Below, piece by piece: positions 41,163 to 50,707 of a DNA stretch of 64,000 nucleotides. Under the pieces are notes generated by a model that ran no database searches, had not been told where the DNA came from, and saw only the letters and a program-made list of their open reading frames with translations. The first letter of the stretch is position 1, and each line of letters opens with the position of its first letter. The DNA comes from Deltaproteobacteria bacterium (GTDB lineage: Bacteria; Myxococcota; Kuafuiibacteriia; Kuafuiibacteriales; Kuafuiibacteriaceae): positions 806,001-870,000 of the forward strand of contig JADJBV010000001.1 in NCBI GenBank assembly GCA_016703535.1. Reading direction: 5' to 3'. A program made the translations under genes and the position numbers.

Positions 41163-42587
41163 ATGCTCTGGGTCTCCCTTGCCCTGTGGGTGGTCGCCCA
41201 GCCCCCGCCCCCGTCGCCTGCTCCGAACCCGCCGCCCGGTGGAAACCTGGCCGATCTGGAGTTCAGCCTGACCCGCCATCAGCGGCAGCGTTATACGGCG
41301 GACCTCGAGGAGATCAAAAAACGTGGGGTCCTCCGGGTGCTGACCCGCAACAACTCCTCGGCCTACTTCGTGGTCAAAGGTGAAGAGCGCGGCTTTCAGT
41401 ACGAGTTGGCCAAGGCCTTCGCCGACGAGCTGGGTGTGCGGCTGCAGATGGTGGTGCCCTCGTCTCGGGCCGACCTGATCCCAGCTCTGCTGAAAGGAGA
41501 GGGTGATCTGATCGCCGCCGGGATGACCTACACCGCCGATCGGGCCCAAAAGGTCCACTACACCCGGCCGGTCGCCAGCGTGCCGCGGGTGCTGGCGACC
41601 CACAAGAAGTTGGTCAAGCTCCTGGAGGGGCCGGCCGATCTGCCGGCCTTCGAGATCGCCCTGGCCGAAGGATCGACCACCCACAACGACGCCAAGCGGG
41701 TCGCTCAGGAACACAACGTGAACCTACGGACCATCGAGCTGCCCAACAAGACCGAGATGGAGGAGGCCCTGGATCAGCTGGAGCGTGGCCCCCTCGAGGC
41801 GACCATCGTCGATCGTCACCTGTTGTTGTTGGCCCAACGGAGCGGCGTTCCGGTGGTGGAGCGGCTGGTGATGTCCGAGCCCGTACCCAAGGCCTGGGCC
41901 ACCCACCCGAAGTCCCGGCAGCTCCACGACGTCGCCAACAACTTCCTCGATCGCTCCGGCAAAAACGGGCTGATGAAGATCCTCTACGATCGCTACTTCG
42001 AGCCGGCGCCCAAGCGGGCCGTGGCCCGTCGCGACAAATCGTTGCGGGCCGACGTCGACGGTCGGATCTCGCCTTACGACGAGCTGTTCAAGGCCGCGGG
42101 ACAAGAGACGGGCCTCGACTGGCGCCTCCTGGCCGCCCTGGCCCACACCGAGTCCCGCTTCGACGCCGAGGCCAAGAGCCCCTTCGGTGCGGTCGGCCTG
42201 ATGCAGGTCCTGCCCTCGACCGCCAAAGAGGTCGGCGTCGATCACCCAGAGCAGCCGGGCGAAAACGTGCGGGCCGGGGCCCGATACCTGAAGCGGTTGA
42301 TGGCCCTTTATCAAGACGTCGACGACGAGCCTTCCCGGGTCCGATTTGCCCTGGCTTCGTACAACGCGGGTCCAGGCCACGTCGCGGACGCCCGGAACCT
42401 GGCCAAGTTGACCGGCAAAGATCCCAACCGCTGGTTCGGGCAAACCGAAAAGGCGATGTTGCTCAAGAAGGACCGGCGTTGGCACGAAAAGACCAAACTC
42501 GGTTATTCCCGGGCCGACGAGACCATCAACTACGTCAGCCGGATCCAGACCCGCTACGACGTGTATTCGCGACACGTCGACCTCTGA
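41163..42587 (+). CDS. mltF: MltF-type lytic transglycosylase
   Basis: 474 residues from ATG 41163, chosen over ATG 41154 because GTGAGG lies ~9 bp upstream. A signal peptide (MLWVSLALWVVAQ) and a Pro-rich stretch precede a solute-binding domain (SBP_bac_3), RGVLRVLTRNNSSAYFVV to ~285. The SLT lytic transglycosylase domain follows: HTESRFDAEAKSPFGAVGLM with catalytic Glu 330, VLPSTAKEV, and YNAGPGHV. This order is that of MltF, which cleaves peptidoglycan glycan strands in the periplasm. It is not in an operon with the convergent or divergent neighbours. Confidence 0.92.
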   Translation: MLWVSLALWVVAQPPPPSPAPNPPPGGNLADLEFSLTRHQRQRYTADLEEIKKRGVLRVLTRNNSSAYFVVKGEERGFQYELAKAFADELGVRLQMVVPSSRADLIPALLKGEGDLIAAGMTYTADRAQKVHYTRPVASVPRVLATHKKLVKLLEGPADLPAFEIALAEGSTTHNDAKRVAQEHNVNLRTIELPNKTEMEEALDQLERGPLEATIVDRHLLLLAQRSGVPVVERLVMSEPVPKAWATHPKSRQLHDVANNFLDRSGKNGLMKILYDRYFEPAPKRAVARRDKSLRADVDGRISPYDELFKAAGQETGLDWRLLAALAHTESRFDAEAKSPFGAVGLMQVLPSTAKEVGVDHPEQPGENVRAGARYLKRLMALYQDVDDEPSRVRFALASYNAGPGHVADARNLAKLTGKDPNRWFGQTEKAMLLKKDRRWHEKTKLGYSRADETINYVSRIQTRYDVYSRHVDL

Positions 42588-42605
42588 AGAGCGCGCGGGC
42601 AGGCG

Positions 42606-42634
42606 ATGACGCCTTCGTCGGCCTGTAGTAGCTT
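42606..42634 (+). promoter_or_regulatory. Leaderless-type promoter of the acyl-CoA ligase
   Basis: ATGACG (42606-42611), a 17-bp spacer and TAGCTT (42629-42634), 7 bp before GTG 42642. The in-frame ATG at 42606 lies inside the -35, which argues against it as the start. Confidence 0.55.
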
Positions 42635-42641
42635 GCGCCCC

Positions 42642-44480
42642 GTGACGCCGCCCAAAGGGTTGGGGACCGAAAAGGTGGAGCTGGGCTTTCCGTCACCCGA
42701 GCCCCTGCCCAGCTTGTTCCTCCATCGAAGTGAGGTCTCGGCCGAGCGGGTGTTGACCCACTCCAAGGTGGAGGGCCGCTGGGTGCCCGTCACCTGGCGT
42801 GAGTCTCGGCTGGCGGTGGAGGAGGTGGCCCTGGGCCTCCTCGAGCTGGGCGTTGGCCCGGGGACCAAGGTCGGCATCCTCAGCCACACCCGCAAAGAGT
42901 GGGGCCAGATCGATCTGGCGGTGATGAGCATCGGCGCCATCACCATCGGCATCTATCCCTCGTTGACCGGGCCCCAGGCCCGCCAACTCCTCGAGCTGTC
43001 AGGGGCCCGGGTGGTGTTCGTCGACGAACGGGCCCAGCGGGTGAAGTTGGAGGAGGCCACCGTCGGCCTCGAACCGCCGGTGCAGATCGTCAGCATGGAG
43101 GCCCGGATCGAAGGGGGCGGCCCCCACACCTTGGACGAGCTGCGCCGCCGGGGCGCCAAACGCCGCCGCGAACGACCCGATGAGTGGGTGCACCGGATTC
43201 GGGAGCTCAAGTCCAGCGACGTGGTCAGCTACATCTACACCTCGGGCACCACCGGCGAACCCAAGGGCGCGATGTTGACCCACGCCAACTTCCACTACGT
43301 CATCCACGCCACCAACCTGCTCGTGCCTTACGCCGGCGAACGGGCGCTCTTGTTTTTGCCGCTGGCCCACTCGCTGCAACGTTACGCCTCCTACTTGGGC
43401 CTGATCACCGACGTCGAGGGTTGGTACGCCGAGTCCTTGGAGAAGGTCCGGGAGAACTTGGTCGAGGTCCGCCCCACCATCTTCGCGTTGGTGCCGCGGG
43501 TGCTCGAGAAGATCCACGGCAAGGCGGTGGCCGCCGGTCACGCCCACCCTGGCCTCCAACAACGGGTCTTCGACGGCGCCTTGGGCGCACTCCACGAGGT
43601 GGGGCACCAACGCCGGGGCGGCTACGAACCGGGGCTCCGGGCTCGGCTCAAGGCCAAGTTTGCGGATCGGATCCTCGGCCAACGGATCCGGGACGGCATG
43701 GGCGGCCGGGTCAAGTTCATCGGCTCGGGCGGGGCGCCGTTGCCTAGGGACACCCACGAGTTCTTCGAAGACGCTGGCGTGCCCATCTTGGAGGGTTACG
43801 GTCTGACCGAAACCTCGGCGCCGGTCTGCATCAACACCCTGGAGACCCGCCGGATCGGCACGGTGGGACGGCCCTTGCCCGGCACCGAGGTCCGGCTGGC
43901 CCCCGACGGCGAAATCTTGGTCCGAGGGCCGGGCATCTTCGGCGGTTATCACCAGAACTCGGCCGCGACCGCTGAGGCCTTCGACGACGAAGGTTGGTTC
44001 AAGACCGGCGACATCGGGGAGATGAGCCGGGACGGCTTCTTGACCATCACCGATCGCAAAAAAGATCTGCTGATCACCGCGGGCGGAAAAAACATCGCGC
44101 CCCAGCCGGTGGAGAACCAGCTGAAGCGACACCCCTTCGTGGGCCAAGCGGTGGTCATCGGCGATCGGCGGCCCTACCTGGTCGCCTTGTTGGCGCTCGA
44201 TCCGGAGGCCAAAAACGAGCTGGCCAAACGCCACGGCCTCCCCGACGACGCCAACGCCCTGCAGGTCGCGGCGGTGCCCGAGGTCGCTCAAGCCCTCGAT
44301 CGTCACCTGCAAGAGCTCAACGCCGACCGTGCTGGCTTCGAGCAGGTCAAACGTTGGGCCGTCTTGCCCCACGAGTTGACCATCGAGTCCGGTGAGTTGA
44401 CCCCGACCTTGAAGGTCAAGCGGCGGATCATCAGCGAACGTTACGGCGCCGAGATCGAGGCGCTTTACCGCGGATCATGA
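42642..44480 (+). CDS. Long-chain fatty acid--CoA ligase (AMP-forming)
   Basis: 612 residues from GTG 42642. AMP-binding motifs are complete: YTSGTTGEPKGAMLTHAN (P-loop), GYGLTETSAPVCI, the hinge GWFKTGDIG, and DRKKDLLITAGGKNIAPQPV. The length and sequence fit FadD15-like long-chain acyl-CoA synthetases. It activates fatty acids with ATP and CoA for degradation or lipid synthesis. The stop overlaps the ATG of the next gene, a polytopic membrane protein. Confidence 0.93.
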   Translation: MTPPKGLGTEKVELGFPSPEPLPSLFLHRSEVSAERVLTHSKVEGRWVPVTWRESRLAVEEVALGLLELGVGPGTKVGILSHTRKEWGQIDLAVMSIGAITIGIYPSLTGPQARQLLELSGARVVFVDERAQRVKLEEATVGLEPPVQIVSMEARIEGGGPHTLDELRRRGAKRRRERPDEWVHRIRELKSSDVVSYIYTSGTTGEPKGAMLTHANFHYVIHATNLLVPYAGERALLFLPLAHSLQRYASYLGLITDVEGWYAESLEKVRENLVEVRPTIFALVPRVLEKIHGKAVAAGHAHPGLQQRVFDGALGALHEVGHQRRGGYEPGLRARLKAKFADRILGQRIRDGMGGRVKFIGSGGAPLPRDTHEFFEDAGVPILEGYGLTETSAPVCINTLETRRIGTVGRPLPGTEVRLAPDGEILVRGPGIFGGYHQNSAATAEAFDDEGWFKTGDIGEMSRDGFLTITDRKKDLLITAGGKNIAPQPVENQLKRHPFVGQAVVIGDRRPYLVALLALDPEAKNELAKRHGLPDDANALQVAAVPEVAQALDRHLQELNADRAGFEQVKRWAVLPHELTIESGELTPTLKVKRRIISERYGAEIEALYRGS

Positions 44481-46018
44481 GCCGGGCCCGTGCCATCTTG
44501 TATTGGGCGATCCTGGTCTCGCCGGGCCTGATCCCGTTCGTTTGTGTGTACCTGCCGTTTCAGGATTGGCCGGGCCACGTGGGGCAGATCGGCGTGGTGG
44601 CTTTGCTTTCGGATCCGGCCAGCAAGGCGGCCGAACTTTACCCGGTCGGCAGCAACTTCGGGCTCAACATCCCCTTCAACTGGCCGGCGATCCTGCTCCA
44701 CAAGATCTTGCCCTCGCCGTGGGGATCCAACCTGGTCTTGGCGGCGGCCCTGGCGGCCCTCGCGCCGGCGACACATCGGCTCTGCCGGGCGGTCGACGCT
44801 GATCCGCGGCTGGCCCTTTTTGTGGTGCCCTTGGCCTTGGGCAAACACCTCTTCGCCGGCTTCGCCGAAAACACCGGGGCGCTGGTCTTCATCCCGCTCA
44901 GCTTCGCCACCCTCTACGAATTGCGGCGCCAACCGGACCTGCGTCGGGGCCTGTATTTTGCGGCCTCGGCCACCGGTTTGGCGGCGATGCACGGGGTCAT
45001 CTACTTGGCGGGCGGGGGGCTGTTGTTTTTGGCGGTGGTGTTTGGGCTGCTGAAAGGTCATCGCCGCGCGACTTGGTGGTCGCTGGGAGGCCTGCTGATC
45101 AGCGCCGGCTTCTTCTTGGCCTTGGCCTTGGCCAACGGGGTCAAGGGGCAAGCGGGCGGGCCGTCCCCCCTCGACGCCCTGATCGGCTCGATCCTCGCCG
45201 ACCCTAGGGAGCACCTGTTCACCTCGGGTTGGGAGTGGCTTTTTGCCCACTACCGCCACGGCACCTTGGATGATCAGCTCCAGGCCGCGTGGTTGTTGCT
45301 GTTGGCCCTGGGCTTCGTGATCGCCATCGGGATCGAGCGGTGGGGCTTCCTTCGTTCTCCCCGCTTCGAGTTGTTGTTCGTCGTGTTGGTGACGGTGGCC
45401 TTCTTCTGGATCTTGCCCGAAGAGATCGGCCCGCCGATCTTGTGGTGGGGTGCACGTCAACGCCTCCCGGCGATCGGCGCGGTGTTGGCGGTGCCGACCT
45501 TGGGCGCTTATTTGTGGTCCCGCTGGCCCGGCCTCTTGGTGTTGCCCGGGGCCATCGCGGTGGGTGTGGTGGTGGCCATCTCGTATGACCTCCACCGCTT
45601 CGAGGTCGAGGAGATGGAGGGCTTCGAGGAGGTGTTGGCGGCGATCCCCAAGGGCCAACGCCTGGCCTACGCCTACGCCGACAGCCCGCGGATCCGCGAA
45701 TATCCGGGCTACGCCTTGGGCTACTTCGGCAACTACTACGTGGCCGAAAAAGGTGGAGAGGTGACCCAAGGTCTCTTCGATCGCCACGAACACACGCCGC
45801 TGCGGGCCCGCAAGCGGCCGTTGGCGGGGGCGCCCTGGGGCCTGCTGGCGGCCTTTCGTTTCGAGGCCCATGCGGTCGGCTTCGAGGGCGTGTTGGTCTT
45901 GGGTTATCCGGGGCGAGAGCCGTTTTCGATCGCCGAACGAAAGCGCCTGGAGTTGGTGGCCCAAGGGGGTCGCTGGCGTTATTACCGCCCGGCCGGCGGG
46001 GCGCCGACGATCCAGTAG
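44477..46018 (+). CDS. Polytopic membrane protein, possible GT-C-like
   Basis: 513 residues starting at ATGA overlap with the ligase. About ten hydrophobic segments (ILYWAILVSPGLIPFVCVYL, LVLAAALAALAPATHRL, LVFIPLSFATLYELR, LLFLAVVFGLLKG, AAWLLLLALGFVIAIG) precede a soluble C-terminal ~110 residues (RLAYAYADSPRIREYPGYAL). This layout resembles lipid-linked-sugar GT-C glycosyltransferases, but no catalytic Asp motif is certain. The last 37 bp overlap the end of the convergent membrane protein. Confidence 0.75.
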   Translation: MSRARAILYWAILVSPGLIPFVCVYLPFQDWPGHVGQIGVVALLSDPASKAAELYPVGSNFGLNIPFNWPAILLHKILPSPWGSNLVLAAALAALAPATHRLCRAVDADPRLALFVVPLALGKHLFAGFAENTGALVFIPLSFATLYELRRQPDLRRGLYFAASATGLAAMHGVIYLAGGGLLFLAVVFGLLKGHRRATWWSLGGLLISAGFFLALALANGVKGQAGGPSPLDALIGSILADPREHLFTSGWEWLFAHYRHGTLDDQLQAAWLLLLALGFVIAIGIERWGFLRSPRFELLFVVLVTVAFFWILPEEIGPPILWWGARQRLPAIGAVLAVPTLGAYLWSRWPGLLVLPGAIAVGVVVAISYDLHRFEVEEMEGFEEVLAAIPKGQRLAYAYADSPRIREYPGYALGYFGNYYVAEKGGEVTQGLFDRHEHTPLRARKRPLAGAPWGLLAAFRFEAHAVGFEGVLVLGYPGREPFSIAERKRLELVAQGGRWRYYRPAGGAPTIQ

Positions 46019-47823
46019 AACTCCACCCGGCCATCGGGCGCCGACACCTGGGTCAGCGGCAAAAAGCGCTTGGGATCTTGGAGCGCCGCTTTGGCGTTGG
46101 GCGTCAGCTGGGCCAGGTCTTCGGGCCACATCGCCAAGACCCGGACGCCCAAGGTGGCGAGGGCGCCCGGCTCCAAGGTGCGGCGGGCCTGTTCTGCGGC
46201 GGCGTAGAGCCGTTCGTGGGCCGGTCGATCCAAGATAAAGCCCTGGCCCATCCGCTGGTGATCGAAGCCAGGGGTCAAGAGGCCGCCGGCCAAGCCCAGC
46301 TCGACCCTTCGGCTGTAGACCCGATCTTTGGGCCCGAGGTGGGGCTGAAGGGCCTCGGCGGCGCGTTGGCCGATCAAGGCCGGCGGCGGAAAGTGCATCG
46401 CGGGAACACCCAAACGCCCGTCGAACACCGACATCCGCAACAACCAGACGACGCCGGTGGAGAGGGTCAAGGTGGTGCACAGAACCAGCAGGGCGCGCCG
46501 GGACTTCAGCGCCGCCAACAGCTCGATGGTCAAGACGTTGGCGAAGAAGCCGAAGGCCGAAAAAAACTTCACGATGTCCCAGCTGTCTCGATAGGTCATC
46601 GACAGGGGCACGACGAGGCCCACCAGCCCGGCCACCAAGGCCGCGGTCCGAAGGGGGGCTGGCCGCCGGAACGCCCAATAAATCGCGGCCGGCACCGCCA
46701 CCAGGGCCAGGCCGAAGTAGACGCCCAACCGGCCCACGACGTGAGGCCAGGGATCACTCCAGAGGCCTTGGCCGTAGATCATCATCGAAGGCAGCTGGGG
46801 ACCCGGCGCAAAAAATCCGCCGCTCCACTTGGCCAAACCCAAGGCCAACAAGAGGAGCCCCAGATCGATCGGCAGCTCTCGCCAGCGGCGCCCCCGGACG
46901 GCCCGCTCCACGCTGACCGCACCCAACGCCAAACCCAAGAGGCCGAAGTAGACGATCTGCCCCAAGGCCAACATGCCGAGGAGCGCCGCCCCGACCCAAC
47001 GACGCAGCCGGTTCGGCTGCCAACGATCGGCGAACAACAACAACACCGACAAAGAGACGGGCATCCCGACGCCTTGGGGGTGCTGAAAGAAGTTGGACAA
47101 CATCGGCGGCGGCACCGCTTGGCCGTAGCTGGCGGGGAAGGGGCTCTCCTTGAGGCTCATCCAGCCCGAGTCGCCGAACAACAAGACCTCCAAAAAGCCG
47201 GTCCCCAGGGGGATGACGAAGGGCCCGAGTTGGGCGCCCGGGCCTCCGCCCAAAACTTCGCCGACGTCCCGGCCGACCCACAGCAGCACCACAAACAGCG
47301 CGACGTTGACCACGTCGATGGCGGCGCCAAGGGGCAGGCCGGAAGAGGCCCGCACCTGAGCCGCCAACAGATCGAAGCCGTAGTGGTAGCGGAAAGGTTC
47401 GCCCGGGAAGAGCGGGTGTTCGGGGGGGAAGAGCCCCCGTGCCATCACCGCCACCAATGGATCATGGCAATTCCATTCGTCCCAGAAATAGCCGCCAAAC
47501 GAGGCCCAGGTGACCAGGGCCACCAAAACCACCAAGCCCACCTTGGTCGGCGTGGCGAAGGCCACCGAAGCCGGCGACTCAGGTCCCCCTCGACGCCACA
47601 AGGCCCAGACGGTGAGCGCCGACACCATGGCCATCCCCAGGACGGCGAGGCGCAGATCGAGCAACCATGGACCGAGGAGGTTCGGCAGCGTGTACAACAA
47701 CGCAACCGCGAAGCCCGACACCACCCCCAACCTTCGTTCACCGACCTGGGCCAAGACCGCCCGGGCCGCCAACCAGGTGAGTCCCCAGGCGAAGAGGAGC
47801 AGCAGGCCGCCCAAGATCGCCAC
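45982..47823 (-). CDS. Large polytopic membrane protein with YYY/GT-C-like features
   Basis: 613 residues from GTG 47823, fixed by a promoter 7 bp upstream. Many hydrophobic segments (ILGGLLLLFAWGLTWLAARA and others) precede the first large loop YFWDEWNCHDPLVAVMARGL, then PFRYHYGFDLLAAQ, features like DUF2298/YYY and GT-C membrane proteins. A soluble C-terminal region (~460-613) follows. It may transfer a sugar or another group across the inner membrane. The last 12 codons overlap the convergent membrane protein gene. Confidence 0.78.
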   Translation of the reverse strand: MAILGGLLLLFAWGLTWLAARAVLAQVGERRLGVVSGFAVALLYTLPNLLGPWLLDLRLAVLGMAMVSALTVWALWRRGGPESPASVAFATPTKVGLVVLVALVTWASFGGYFWDEWNCHDPLVAVMARGLFPPEHPLFPGEPFRYHYGFDLLAAQVRASSGLPLGAAIDVVNVALFVVLLWVGRDVGEVLGGGPGAQLGPFVIPLGTGFLEVLLFGDSGWMSLKESPFPASYGQAVPPPMLSNFFQHPQGVGMPVSLSVLLLFADRWQPNRLRRWVGAALLGMLALGQIVYFGLLGLALGAVSVERAVRGRRWRELPIDLGLLLLALGLAKWSGGFFAPGPQLPSMMIYGQGLWSDPWPHVVGRLGVYFGLALVAVPAAIYWAFRRPAPLRTAALVAGLVGLVVPLSMTYRDSWDIVKFFSAFGFFANVLTIELLAALKSRRALLVLCTTLTLSTGVVWLLRMSVFDGRLGVPAMHFPPPALIGQRAAEALQPHLGPKDRVYSRRVELGLAGGLLTPGFDHQRMGQGFILDRPAHERLYAAAEQARRTLEPGALATLGVRVLAMWPEDLAQLTPNAKAALQDPKRFLPLTQVSAPDGRVEFYWIVGAPPAGR

Positions 47824-47830
47824 GTCCGGC

Positions 47831-47859
47831 GTTCTACGTCGCAGGCGAAGGTCTGTCGA
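47831..47859 (-). promoter_or_regulatory. Leaderless-type promoter
   Basis: Minus strand TCGACA (47859-47854), a 17-bp spacer and TAGAAC (47836-47831), 7 bp before GTG 47823. Confidence 0.55.
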
Positions 47860-48001
47860 CCCAATGCCACGTGCGGGCCAAACGGAGCGGGTCGACTTCG
47901 GACCGGTGGGTGCCGCCCCGTCGGGCCTTTGGCGCCCGTCGGGCAGGGGGAACCGTCGCCGGCCCTTGATGGCCCCCGGACGAAGCGACGAACGCCGTGA
48001 T

Positions 48002-48916
48002 ATGGAACAGGCCGTGAGCTGGGCGCCGGGGCTGTCGAGCCTGTTGTTTTTGCCCTTCGATCGGGCCCTCTCCCAGGCCCGGGTGGCCCGGATCCAGGCC
48101 CGCTACACCTTGGCCCTGGAGTGGGTGCGGGCGCCCGAGGCGGGTCGCCGTCGGCCCACGCTGCAGCTGTTGCGGCGCCACCCGACCGCCCTCATGGAGT
48201 CGGAGCGGATCGGCCAGGTGGCGCTGGAACAACGTTGGGCCTTGGCCGCGGACGAACTCCTTCGCCTCAACGCCGCCGCACCTTTGCCGGCCCCGGTGGG
48301 CGCCACCGAACGGGCCCGGATCTTGGCCCTGGCCGACGCCGAGGTCTTCTTAATCCACCTCAAGGCCCTCGATCATCAGGCCCGGCACCACGGCCTGGCC
48401 ACGGCCTTCGAGGTGGTGTCGACCTGGCCCCTCCCGCCCTTGGGGTTGGCCAAGGACCAAACGCTGACCGTGTTGGACGCATACCAGTCGTTGCCCAAGT
48501 CGACTCGGCATCGCCAGGTGTTGGCGGTGGCGGGCCTGCGGCACCAAGTGCCCGAGCTCCCCGACTGGGTCCTACCGCGTCCCGTTCCCGCAGCGGCGGT
48601 GGACTTCATCCCGGTCGGGCCGGTCAGCGCCATCAAAGAAGGCCAAGGCAAACGGTACGACTGCCGCGGCACCACCATCGCCGTGTTCAAGAGCGGCGGC
48701 GCCCTCTACGCCCTGGACGACACCTGTCCCCACCGGGGCGGACCGTTGGGCAAAGGTGATCTGGAGGACGGCTGCGTGTTGTGCCCCCTCCACGGCTGGG
48801 CCTTCGAGTTGTCGACCGGCAAGATGCGCGGCAACCCCAACGTCGCGGTCACCGCCTACGAGGTCAAACAAGACGGCGACACGGTGGCGATCGGCCCGCC
48901 CAAAAAGCGGGGGTGA
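48002..48916 (+). CDS. Rieske [2Fe-2S] protein with unassigned N-terminal domain
   Basis: 304 residues from ATG 48002. GTG 48014, 7 bp after TATGGA, is an alternative start. The first ~190 residues are helical and unassigned (RALSQARVARIQARYTLALE, then EWVRAPEAGRRRP). From ~197 (FIPVGPVSAIKEGQGKRYDC) a Rieske domain follows with both cluster motifs, CPHRGG (Cys 242, His 244) and CPLHGWAF. Soluble Rieske ferredoxins pass electrons to oxygenases. The stop overlaps the GTG start of the NlpC/P60-barrel protein (GTGA), an unusual partner. Confidence 0.88.
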   Translation: MEQAVSWAPGLSSLLFLPFDRALSQARVARIQARYTLALEWVRAPEAGRRRPTLQLLRRHPTALMESERIGQVALEQRWALAADELLRLNAAAPLPAPVGATERARILALADAEVFLIHLKALDHQARHHGLATAFEVVSTWPLPPLGLAKDQTLTVLDAYQSLPKSTRHRQVLAVAGLRHQVPELPDWVLPRPVPAAAVDFIPVGPVSAIKEGQGKRYDCRGTTIAVFKSGGALYALDDTCPHRGGPLGKGDLEDGCVLCPLHGWAFELSTGKMRGNPNVAVTAYEVKQDGDTVAIGPPKKRG

Positions 48917-50667
48917 CGGTGGTCCCGTTTTTGTTGTTGGGCCTGCTGACCGGGCCGTCGGGGGCAGAGTCCTGGCGCCCGCCCGAGCTGGCGGTCAAGC
49001 CGCCGCCACCCCTGACCGACTTCGAGAGCCTGCGGGCGATCGCCCTCCGGTTTTTGGGCACGCCTTACCAGATGGGCGGCGTGGGCAGCCCCGGCATCGA
49101 CTGTTCGGCCTTCGTGTGCCGGGTCTACGCCGAGGCTGGCTACGCCTTGCCCCGGGTCTCTCGAGATCAAGCCCGAGCCGGGGCCCCCGCCGAACTCACT
49201 CACCTGCGCCCGGGCGATCTTTTGTTCTTCGCCGATCCCGGCCGGCCCATCAGCCACGTCGGCCTCTACTTGGGCGGGGACGATCTGATCCACGCCTCCA
49301 CCGGCCAAGGTGAGGTGGTGGTCGCCAACTTGTCCTCTCGTTGGTTTAGGGAACGTTTGGTCGGGGCTCGGCGGGTGATCACCTCCAGCACCGCCACCGT
49401 CACCGCACCGCTGCCGGTGCCGAGCCTGGAGTTGGTCGAACACAACGAAGAGACAAAGTTGTTGCCCATGTTGCGGCGGCCGCCGAAGCGCCCCGAACCT
49501 TCCTACGGGCCCGAACTTTCGGGGGGCGGCGTGACCAGCGTGGCCGTGCGGGGTGCGCTGATCACTGAAGCAGGGCGTTTTGGCCTGACCTTGGCCCCCG
49601 AGGCGACCTTGTTCGTGGAGGACTGGGCCCTGACCTTGGCCGCGGCGGTCCCGATCCGCTTGACGGTCGACGAAGAACCGACCATCGGCGCCTTGGAGAG
49701 GAAGGGCGACGTGCTCCGCTTCTTGCGGACCGCCACTTTGGGTTTGCCAGGCGCTGATCTCCACCTCTCCTTGTCGCGCCTCGCCGATCTCTCGTTGGCG
49801 GGAGGGTTGGTCGATCACCTGTTGCCCGCCGCGGCGGTCCGGGGCGTGCCTGGGCTGACGGTGGCCCGTTCCCCGTTGTCGCTGACGGCCGGCGCTCGGG
49901 TCATGGGGGTGGCCACCGAACTGGCGGTGGACGACGTGGTTGATCCCGGGCTTTTGGCCTTGGGCATCGAGGCGCCCCAACTCTCCGGCCTGCTTCGCCC
50001 CAGCCTGGCCTACGCCGGAGATCAACGGGGTCAGCTGTTGGGGCAACGCCGGACCGTCAGCGCCTTGGCCGCCGGGTTGGCTTTGGTCCCGGTCGACACC
50101 GCCCGTTGGACCTTGGGCGTCGAGGCCCGAGGCACCCTCCAGTCGGCGATCGAACAACGGGGTGGCCTAGGCTCTCTGCATCTGAGCGGAGAAGGGCGCT
50201 TCAGCCGGGGTCGGGCCATTGGCCTGGAGCTCTACGGCGAGGCGCTCAGCGCCCAAAGTTTGGGGGGCCTGTTCGGGCCGACCTACGTCGCCTATCGGGA
50301 AGAACACCTGGCGGCGTGGTCCGAGGCCGGGGCCCGTTTGGGCTTGGGCGGGGCGGCCCACCTGGCCTGGGGTCGGGTCAAGGCCGGGGTCCGCTACGCC
50401 CAAGGTGCGGGTGGGGCCCGGCGGCCGATCGATCAGCGGCTCGAGGCGCTCCTCTCGATCGAAGGGATCTCTTTCGGGGGCACCACCTTGCTCGATCTGC
50501 GGGCGGTCTACGCGGCGAGGGCGCCGTTCTCCGAAGGCCCGGTCCTCGACTATGTGCAGGCTAGCTTGCGGTGGCGTTTGGCCGCCTGGCTTTTTGTGGA
50601 GGGCTACCTGGGGAAGGGCGAGACCCTCGAGGGTGGCGCCGGCGTGACGGTGGCCTTCATTCCTTGA
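48913..50667 (+). CDS. NlpC/P60 peptidase fused to a putative outer-membrane beta-barrel
   Basis: 584 residues from GTG 48913, coupled by GTGA to the Rieske gene. A signal peptide (VTVVPFLLLGLLTGPSGAES) is followed by an NlpC/P60 domain (~30-165) with GIDCSAFVCRVYAEAGYALP (Cys 64) and ISHVGLYLGGDDLIHAS (His 115). These are the residues used to cut peptidoglycan stem peptides. From ~195 to the end the chain has repeated short amphipathic strands (ARWTLGVEARGTLQSAIEQR, LRWRLAAWLFVEGYLGKGET) and ends in hydrophobic FIP, as outer-membrane barrels do. A peptidase fused to a barrel is rare. Alternatively the C-terminal part is a periplasmic beta-rich domain. Confidence 0.85.
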   Translation: MTVVPFLLLGLLTGPSGAESWRPPELAVKPPPPLTDFESLRAIALRFLGTPYQMGGVGSPGIDCSAFVCRVYAEAGYALPRVSRDQARAGAPAELTHLRPGDLLFFADPGRPISHVGLYLGGDDLIHASTGQGEVVVANLSSRWFRERLVGARRVITSSTATVTAPLPVPSLELVEHNEETKLLPMLRRPPKRPEPSYGPELSGGGVTSVAVRGALITEAGRFGLTLAPEATLFVEDWALTLAAAVPIRLTVDEEPTIGALERKGDVLRFLRTATLGLPGADLHLSLSRLADLSLAGGLVDHLLPAAAVRGVPGLTVARSPLSLTAGARVMGVATELAVDDVVDPGLLALGIEAPQLSGLLRPSLAYAGDQRGQLLGQRRTVSALAAGLALVPVDTARWTLGVEARGTLQSAIEQRGGLGSLHLSGEGRFSRGRAIGLELYGEALSAQSLGGLFGPTYVAYREEHLAAWSEAGARLGLGGAAHLAWGRVKAGVRYAQGAGGARRPIDQRLEALLSIEGISFGGTTLLDLRAVYAARAPFSEGPVLDYVQASLRWRLAAWLFVEGYLGKGETLEGGAGVTVAFIP

Positions 50668-50707
50668 TCGGTGTTGGCGCCGCAAAAGTTGTGGCAACAT
50701 CCGCCGC

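Noticed and set aside
42606..42641. ATG at 42606 as start of the acyl-CoA ligase
   Set aside because: It lies in a likely -35 and the extra residues are not like the family; GTG 42642 fits the promoter geometry.
44465..46678. Very long minus-strand open frame under the membrane protein genes
   Set aside because: It is Arg/Gln/Gly-rich low complexity with no motif and lies opposite well-supported hydrophobic proteins; a high-GC shadow frame.
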